From Saprospiraceae bacterium (GTDB lineage Bacteria; Bacteroidota; Bacteroidia; Chitinophagales; Saprospiraceae), in the NCBI GenBank assembly GCA_020631235.1, contig JAHDHQ010000024.1:1-56757 (forward strand): a stretch of 56,757 nucleotides of DNA. The letters run 5' to 3'. Shown piece by piece: positions 18,340 through 26,100 of the stretch. The notes beneath the pieces are model-generated. The model searched no databases and was not told the DNA's origin. It saw only the letters and a list, made by a program, of their open reading frames with translations. Numbering within the stretch: the stretch's first letter is position 1; each line of letters starts with the position of its first letter. The translations under genes were made by a program, and so were the position numbers.

Positions 18340-20658
18340 TTAAAAACCGAATAGTTTCTTGCTGGTTAATTCATGATAATTTAAAGAATATAATAGGTAT
18401 TTCATTTGGTTAGCCAACTTAATTTGGCCAAAGCAAATATCGCTTCAGGTATTACAAATATCGAGAGTTTTAACTCGTTTCCCTTGTGCATTTAGTATCT
18501 CTAGCTGATAATCACCGCTAAAGTCCAACTGCAACTGTACATTAATCAAATCAGTCGCGGGTGATGGGAATACACTTAACATATTAGCTAATTCGATAGA
18601 TTCACTACTATTAGAAACCAAGGTATTCTCTGCATTAAAACTGGGAAACAAATCTTGGAACATTCCATTTCCATTTGGATATCTACCAAAACCTCTATTT
18701 TCCATCTGGCTTGGAAACTGCATCTGATCGATTAACCGACCCTCTGCATCAGACAAATAAATAGTTTCGCCATCCGCGTTCAAACTAAATGCACAGTGGA
18801 GACCTCCTTGTTCGACTTCGCCATCTGCCCAGATAATTAAATATTCTTCAGGTCCAATGTCTACACCTTCTGGGAAAAACCATTTATCTAATTGGTTGGG
18901 ATTGTCGGAAAGAAAGTACCCTGATAAATCAATGATCTCATCGCCATTATTGTACAACTCTATCCAATCTTCAAACTCTCCATCAGGATCCATGGCATTA
19001 TTAGTATTACTTGCCATACACTCATTTATGACTAAATCTCCATTGCCTTGGAAAATAAAATATTGATACTCGGCACGTTCAGGAAGCAAGCTAATGGCTT
19101 GATCGGTGTGAGCTCGAATATAATAGGCGAGTGGTTGAGCTGATGTTTGATAAGGCATAGCCAGGGTATATATTCCATCTCCCGAATTCTCATCCCCATT
19201 CGTACCATCATCATACATCTCAAAGGATTGAAACTTGGATTGGAAGCCATTATTACTGACCATGAGTTCTACCTTGTTGGCTCCTGAAACTTCTACGCTT
19301 ACAAAAGACATATTATTATTAATTGATATATCAATTTCCGTTATTTCAGGGGCTTCGTGTAATAGTTCAGGATGTGCATTTAAGAAGTTTCTCCGTCGCT
19401 CGATCGTGGGTAAAATTGCTGCTGAAGAGAAAGCAAATGGAATAATAATATCGGTCGTAACATTGGAAGTAAATTGACCTAAAGTAAACAGTTTATTGTT
19501 ATCCTGTGCCACACTATTTCTAATTAATTCTTGGAATTGGCTTACATTATTAGCTATATATTCTGTTTCTAATTGTTCTTCGACAATAGTTCTCAGGTGA
19601 GCTGTGTATATTTTACCTCGCAAAGATTGAGGATTTCGAGTTAGAGCGTTTACTAGGGGAGTACCCACTGAGCCATATCCTTCATAAGGGTCATATTCGT
19701 ACAAATCGTTGCCATCAAATACAAAGCCTAAAAACAAGGAAACATATGATTCGGACAAATCCCAAGGAATCATTTGGAACAGACTATCCTTTGTCTGATA
19801 TAAATAGTAATTATGTCTAAAAAGTCCATTGTAAGTATCAAAGTTGGCTATGACATTATTGACAGCAAAAGCCCATAATGCGCGATCTACATTCATGATG
19901 GAATCTAATCGGTCTGGATCATTATTTATAATGTCTGTTAGCTTTACCATTTGGTCCCATCCATAATCCGATTTAAGTGAATAATGACTATAATAATCTG
20001 TCGTATCTGGACCTAAATAACGTAAGTCACTATCACCCATCTCACCTTGCTGGCCAAATTGCTGTATCGGATCACATTTGAAAAACACACCATCACTTTC
20101 ACCAAAATGTTTATCTAAAAAATTTCGATCGACCGATTCTGTATTAAGATAAAGGCCTAAATATTGGCCATCGACATTGACCCTTAAAAAATTAGCCTCA
20201 GAAGAAGGCATATATTCATTATACACTTTATAGGCACTAACTTCCCGACAAAATGTAGGATCAAAATAGCCATTGGCTAGTTTTAACTTGGGATAATCCA
20301 TTAAACGCTGACCTTTAACGATGTCATTTATGTCTATATTCCAAGGTAATTTTCGATTGTTATTATCATTCGCAAAAGCAAAGGTAGAGTTACCCTTGTA
20401 TCGAATTCCGACACTATCTAGACTTGTTCCGTTACTTAAATCGATTCGAGCAGGTAATCGCTCTCCATTATTAGCTTCCCAGTTTTGAACAAGTACTTGA
20501 TGATAGTTTGGATTATAAAACTGAATGTCTATACTTCGTAATGAATCTACATCGAACAGTCCGCCTTTAGGATCATAATTGATATTAGGATTGTACAAGG
20601 ACTGGGCTATCGAAGTCTGGATGAAGCATAGAAAAAGGAAGCAAAGATTGATTTTCAT
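18340..20658 (-). pseudogene. CotH-kinase/lamin-tail secreted protein, T9SS domain cut by an in-frame TGA
   Basis: The intact frame (18445-20658, 737 residues) has a signal peptide (MKINLCFLFLCFIQTSIAQ), a CotH-type kinase domain (residues ~40-400, with 'GIRYKGNSTF', 'PWNIDIND', 'MIPWDLSESYVS'), a spacer, and a lamin-tail domain ('VINECMASNTN', 'DWIELYNNGDEIIDLSGYFLSD'). It then begins a T9SS sorting domain ('LSVFPSPATDLINVQL', 'LEILNAQGKRVKTLDI') that stops at TGA (18447-18445). Reading through the TGA restores the rest of that domain in the same frame ('LANQMKYLLYSLNYHELTS' then KKLFGF) up to TAA at 18342-18340. The protein should be made and exported to the periplasm but not sorted through the T9SS. 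Confidence 0.78.
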
Positions 20659-20781
20659 CTAGAGATGGTTTGTCTACTAAGATAGCGTTTTATTGAATGT
20701 TGTTTCTAGGCAGATGACAAGATTTTGTTTAATAAATGACAACATAAACTAATCAAACATTCTTTATATTATTTTTGAATA

Positions 20782-20818
20782 GCAGCCAAAATTTGAATAT
20801 TCGTATAATTTTGGCTGC
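20782..20818 (+). promoter_or_regulatory. Palindromic operator/promoter copy 1 before the ATPase gene
   Basis: Inverted arms GCAGCCAAAAT (20782-20792) and ATTTTGGCTGC (20808-20818), 11 bp each, 15-bp spacer. The right arm overlaps TAATTTTG (20806-20813), a match to the -7 promoter consensus TAnnTTTG. The same element recurs 68 bp downstream with the flanking 'TGAATA' conserved. Confidence 0.65.
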
Positions 20819-20849
20819 ACTTCAACAATGCACATGTCTAATCTGAATA

Positions 20850-20886
20850 GCAGCCAAAATGCTAAAATATTTGTATTTTTGGCTGC
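20850..20886 (+). promoter_or_regulatory. Palindromic operator/promoter copy 2 before the ATPase gene
   Basis: Arms GCAGCCAAAA (20850-20859) and TTTTGGCTGC (20877-20886). The right arm overlaps TATTTTTG (20874-20881), again a TAnnTTTG match. The element ends 15 bp before the ATG, so transcription from it would leave only a ~12-nt leader. A dimeric protein bound here would block the promoter, which suggests autoregulation. Confidence 0.65.
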
Positions 20887-20901
20887 ATTTAAAATATTTT
20901 T

Positions 20902-22311
20902 ATGGCCAAAATAGTTGTAGGAAGAGCTTTAGAAAAAGACCAACTAGAAGCAGCACTGAACAGTCACAGATCAGAGTTGGTTGCCGTTTATGGGAGAAGA
21001 CGGATAGGCAAGACTTTTTTGATTAGAGAGTATTACGCTAAGCATATAGTCTTTAGTTTTTCTGGACTAAGGGACGGTCATAGAGCCGATCAGATTGAGA
21101 ACTTTATGATTCAGTTAGGAGAAATCTCTAATAAATTCAAAGATGAAAGTCCAGCAAATTGGCTCCAAGCCTTCAATCTTCTTAAACAATATTTTAAGAG
21201 CAAAAGGGAAACCAAGAAGAAGAAGGTGATTTTTATTGATGAATTTCCATGGGTGGATACCATGCGTTCAGGATTTCTGCCTGCCTTTGAAAATTTTTGG
21301 AATCACTATTGTTCTACGCGAAAGGATTTGATTGTGGTGGTCTGTGGATCAGCAGCGTCATATATGATAAAGAAAATCATTCGCAACAAAGGAGGACTCC
21401 ATAATAGGATTACAAGGAAAATTAAGCTAGAACCCTTTAAATTGCCAGAAGTTAAAGAGCTATTCAAATCCAAAAAGATCAATCTTCCAGATGTTGAAAT
21501 TCTTAAAATATTTATGACATTAGGTGGAGTGGCGGAATACTTAGAACATGTTCAGCAAGGGGATTCATCCGTGACGGCCATTGATCGAATTTGCTTTCAA
21601 AAGGGCGCATTGCTCGAATATGAATTTGATGAAGTGTTTAAATCACTTTTTGATGAAGGCTCATATCATGAACAAATTATCAATACACTCGCTAAAGGTC
21701 CCAAGAAAGGAATGTCTAGAGATGATATTATTAAGGATAAAGGTTTATCTTCTGGTGGCCAATTCTCAAAATCATTGATGGAGCTGATAGAGTCTGGATT
21801 TATCGAAAAATATCAGGCATACCGTTCGAATAGAAAGCGAACGATTTATAGAATTTTTGACGAGTTTTGTCTGTTTCATCTCCAGTTTATAAGGCGATAT
21901 AAAGGCAATAGTTGGACTAAATTGTATCAAAAAAATGAATACAAAACGTGGAGTGGATATGCTTTCGAAATGCTATGTTATAAGCATATAGAATCCATAA
22001 AAAAAGCCATGAAATGTGATCAGATAGCTTCACAAAACTATGCATGGAGTAATTCTAAAGCACAGGTGGACCTTGTCATTAATAGGAATGATAATATGGT
22101 CAATTTGTGTGAAATGAAATTTTATAATGATGTCTTCACCATTGATGCGAAGTATGCGCTGAGCTTGAGAAATAAGGAAACTCAATTTACAAAAGATAGT
22201 AAAACGAAAAAAGGGGTGAATACGGTAATGATTACAAGCTTTGGGATAAAAGGTACACATGGAGTAGGCTTAGTGACCCAAAGCATCACTATGGAAAGTT
22301 TATTTGTCTAA
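20902..22311 (+). CDS. AAA-type ATPase with C-terminal PD-(D/E)XK-like (DUF234) domain
   Basis: A 469-residue soluble protein of the archaeal-ATPase/DUF234 type. The Walker A motif 'YGRRRIGKT' is at residues 30-38, Walker B 'VIFIDEFPW' at ~109-117 and a sensor-like 'VVVCGSAAS' at ~150. A winged-helix segment ('GMSRDDIIKDKGLSSGGQFSKSL') follows near residue 280. The C-terminal ~90 residues have 'QVDLVINRNDNMVNLCEMKF', fitting the D...ExK core of restriction-like nucleases. The family is widespread, and its function is poorly understood. It stands alone, in no operon, with two palindromic promoters upstream. Sequence composition is a little more AT/Lys-rich than its neighbours, so recent acquisition is possible. 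Confidence 0.85.
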   Translation: MAKIVVGRALEKDQLEAALNSHRSELVAVYGRRRIGKTFLIREYYAKHIVFSFSGLRDGHRADQIENFMIQLGEISNKFKDESPANWLQAFNLLKQYFKSKRETKKKKVIFIDEFPWVDTMRSGFLPAFENFWNHYCSTRKDLIVVVCGSAASYMIKKIIRNKGGLHNRITRKIKLEPFKLPEVKELFKSKKINLPDVEILKIFMTLGGVAEYLEHVQQGDSSVTAIDRICFQKGALLEYEFDEVFKSLFDEGSYHEQIINTLAKGPKKGMSRDDIIKDKGLSSGGQFSKSLMELIESGFIEKYQAYRSNRKRTIYRIFDEFCLFHLQFIRRYKGNSWTKLYQKNEYKTWSGYAFEMLCYKHIESIKKAMKCDQIASQNYAWSNSKAQVDLVINRNDNMVNLCEMKFYNDVFTIDAKYALSLRNKETQFTKDSKTKKGVNTVMITSFGIKGTHGVGLVTQSITMESLFV

Positions 22312-22401
22312 GTAATGATCCCAAAGAAGTATAATCTTACATGGTCGTTTACATAGTTTGCAGAGTATTTAGACCCTTTTGTATATATTCTGAAGCAATC
22401 T

Positions 22402-22430
22402 AAATAGTAGCATTTAATTTACTATTTTTT
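22402..22430 (+). terminator. Possible weak terminator hairpin after the ATPase gene
   Basis: Arms AAATAGTA (22402-22409) and TACTATTT (22420-22427), followed by three more T residues. The stem is AT-rich, so termination would be weak; it could instead be an operator for the gene at 22446. Confidence 0.3.
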
Positions 22431-22445
22431 AGTCAAGCTATTTTT

Positions 22446-23009
22446 ATGTTTTATAGAATACTCTTTATTGTCGGCCTCATTTGTTTTTTAATCGGTCAAG
22501 TAATTTTGACTCAAGGCAATGATTTTGTCTATGAGCAAAATCCAATTGATTTTGCTCATTGGTTTTTGTTAGTGGGTGCGGTTTTCATGATTCCACAAGT
22601 CGTTTCTTTTCCTAAATCAATCTATAGCTATATTGGGAGTCCTTTAACTTTAATTGGAATAGTTTGTATCATCGGAATGTGTGTATTAGATTTTATTTTC
22701 TGGAGTTTTGATAGCGAGGAATTACGAGCTGAATTCACTAGGCATATTTCTCAGGTTCCATCGATTTGGAAGCCTTTTATGTCTATAGGGCCTAGTTCTA
22801 AAGTTTTCAACCTTGGCCTCCTAATATTGAGTTTAAATTATTTAAAGAGTGGCAAATTGGGTATAGTGCTAATTTTAATAGCTAATTTGATTTTGTGGCA
22901 CGTCATTCCTGTTTCACTCAGATTAGTTACTGGCTATGCATTAACCCTTGTGGGTTTTAGCTATGTTTTATTCTTCTATAAAAAGCTAGTATTCCATAAT
23001 CATGGATAG
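22446..23009 (+). CDS. Integral membrane protein of unknown function
   Basis: A 187-residue protein with about six hydrophobic helices: 'ILFIVGLICFLIGQVIL', 'FAHWFLLVGAVFMIPQVV', 'LTLIGIVCIIGMCVLDFIFW', 'VFNLGLLILSLNYL', 'LGIVLILIANLILWHVI' and 'LVTGYALTLVGFSYVLFFY'. I see no transporter or enzyme signature. It stands alone and converges with the large secreted protein gene. Confidence 0.7.
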   Translation: MFYRILFIVGLICFLIGQVILTQGNDFVYEQNPIDFAHWFLLVGAVFMIPQVVSFPKSIYSYIGSPLTLIGIVCIIGMCVLDFIFWSFDSEELRAEFTRHISQVPSIWKPFMSIGPSSKVFNLGLLILSLNYLKSGKLGIVLILIANLILWHVIPVSLRLVTGYALTLVGFSYVLFFYKKLVFHNHG

Positions 23010-23155
23010 CCCTTAGCTACCAATCAAGACACCCACCAAAAGCCGAAAGAAAATGAGTATTCCTAATGATGACTAAATAGCTAAGCTTTCTCAAATTGGC
23101 TATAGATTTAAGGCCATCTTTTGCCTGATCATAAGCTTGGGGCATCTATTAAGCA

Positions 23156-26100
23156 CTACATTTTCACCACTTTTCGTATCACGGAATGTCCGTTTTTATC
23201 TATCAACTTCAAATAATAAACTCCAGCTGGACCTTGAAGACTAAATTGAATGTTGCTTCCATCATGCGCGTATTTGATTTCCGAAACGAATTTTCCATGC
23301 GCAGAAAATTGCTGAATGATTATCCCAGCCATAGACTGATCAGAACTTAGATTCAGTGTATGTGCAAATGGATTAGGATAGATAGTATATACTTGTGCTT
23401 CGCCCAAATCCTCATTTGAAGAAATCATAAATTCGTAACACGTACTCATGCTGGTACAGCCATCTTGAGTCACTAAAACCGCATATGATCCTGAGACGGT
23501 GACTTCGTATGTTGCCTCAGTCGCTCCTTCAATAGGCATAAAATCATCATTACAATCTACCCATTGGAAGTTTGCACCTTCGTCAGCAAAAACAGAGAGG
23601 GAATTTGTCGCTGGTAGTACCGTGTAATTGTGTTCTATAATGGTTAAATCTAGTGTATAAATGGAATCACAACCATTGGCCGCTGCTCCTGGAATCGTAT
23701 GGGTAGCTTCATTATTAGATGTATAATAGGTGTTGCCATCTATCCAGGTATACTCAAAGCATGCTTCAACTACTTCCGTTTCATAACTATGGTCGAGTAT
23801 GGTCAAATCTAGCAACACCGTGGAATCACAACCGGTGGATGAGGCACCCTCTAGTACCACACTGGCTGAGTTATTATTCTCATCATAAATGATTCCATCT
23901 ATCCATTCATATGATTGGCAAGCGCTTACGGTCTCAGTACCGATTGCTTCCTCATAAATCTCAAGATTTAAGTTCACCAAAGAATCACAACCATTACTTG
24001 CGGCACCTGCTAAAAGATAACTGGCTGAATTATTAGATTCCGTGTATATTTCTCCGTCAATCCATGTAATAGGTTCGCAAGATTGGACAAAATCCTCACC
24101 GATTGCTGTTTCTAAAATCGTTAAGTTTAACGCATGTATTAAATCGCAACCATTATCAGCTGCATTTGCTTCCACAAACAAGGCTGTATTGTTAGAGCTT
24201 GTATATTCAATTCCATCGATCCATAGGTAACTGCCACAGGCTTCTATAACATCAGTAAGTGTTTCAGGAGCTAGAATTTCTAGATTTAACGTTACTACAG
24301 AATCACATCCATTCTCCGCAGCAGCTTCTAATATATAAGTTGAACTTTCATTGCTCTCTGTATAAGTCTGACCATCAATCCAAGTGTAAGACTCACAAGC
24401 CTGAATCATATCAATACCAGTGGCAGCTGTCAGTAAGGTAAAATCTAAACTGACCAACGAATCGCAGCCATTGGCAGCTCCACCCTCTAATAAAAAGCTC
24501 GCATCGTTATTTGTGGCAGAATAGCTATTGCCATCGATCCATGTTATGGGCTCGCAAGATGTTATAACATCTGTTCCTTCCGCTATTTCTTGGATGTCCA
24601 ATGCTAGACTAACGATCGAGTCACAACCATTATATGCTTCACCTACTAGTACAAAAGTTGCTGAATTATTATCGGATGTATATTCCACACCATCGATCCA
24701 GGTATAGGACTGACAGGCTATAACTTCATCGACTCCTTCACTTGCCTGAAGAATGCTTAGGTCCAATGTCACGATCGAGTCACAGCCATTCGATGCCGCT
24801 CCTTCTAAATTAATACTCACATCTGTAGTACTTTCACTATAAATATTCCCATCGATCCACTCAAAAGAACCGCAAGCAGTTCTAACATCTACTCCTTCAC
24901 TTGCGGAATCTATGACTAAGTGACTAACGATAATGCTATCTAAGACTTCAGATATTGTTAAGGTATCATAATAGCTACCTGCTTCGGACTGCATAGCACC
25001 ACCTAAAAAGATACTTTCTCCTTCACAAATATGCACATTCGTGTTGCTATAAGCATAGTCCTTTTTGATCGGGCTATCATCCACCGATTGGATAAATAGT
25101 TGTACGGCTTGCTGGATACCACAATCGTTTCCATATTGGTATTTGCCACTGCTCAGTTCTTGTGCCGTACAAACTGCTTCCCATTCATTTAGGTATGCAT
25201 TTTCCGATCTTATATACAGTTGAGCATTCGAAGGATCACCTATAGCTATTCCAGCGCTTGTGCTTAATAGTACAGACTCTAACAATGGAAAATCTTCGAC
25301 GCCATAATAGTTTATGATCCAGTGATTCCCCGTATGCGGATTAGTATTTGGCAAACTATCTGGAAGGGTAGAGAGTCGGCTTACAACCATTTCTCCAGAA
25401 AATCCAACATCTGCTATTCCCAGGGCAGTTTCGCTGTTTTCAAATAAATAATTAGCTGATCCATCTAAGGTATAAGATGCACTAACTCCATTACCTATTG
25501 GAGCTGTTGAAACTATTTTATTTGCATTGCCACTTAAACTACCATGTCGCGTTCCTATTTTATCGAGAACATTTGCATCTGTATCAGCATTGAACTGATA
25601 ATAAGCCACCAGAGCTTCATCGTAGGCTTGCTCTCCTGTTCTAGTTAAGTGCCTTAAACCCCGAATTTCTTCTTGGGTCAATGTTTTATTCCATATAGAT
25701 ACTTCATCTAATTCACCTACAAAATTTCGACTTCCCCAGCCTTTATAGGAGCCAATTCGCATAGCTCCAAAATCCACCGCTGGTACATTAAAACTGTGTT
25801 TTGCAGCAACACCATTTAAGTATACTGTGATCCCTGTAGAATCAGCAACTAGAGCTACATGTGACCATACTCCTGGCTCAACGATTAAACCAGATCCCCA
25901 CCACCACGCACCATCTGGCCAGTGGTAGGCAAGTTCATTATTTGGTCTAAAATTTAACCCAGCTGTAGTTCCTTCGTTGATTACAATTCCAGTATATTCT
26001 CCTTGTATGCCATCAGGTTTTACCCATGCCGAAATACTTATATTTTGAGTATTGATATCTAGGCTTGGGATGGTTACATGATCCGGATTGGCTTCACAGT

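Noticed and set aside
18340-18444. The segment past the CotH stop as selenocysteine read-through.
   Set aside because: The codon lies at a non-catalytic position in a sorting domain and I see no SECIS-like hairpin; a nonsense mutation is simpler.
23633-24904. The regular 159-bp spacing as a CRISPR or non-coding repeat array.
   Set aside because: It is in one coding frame with diverged DNA and conserved protein motifs; units are far longer than CRISPR repeats.
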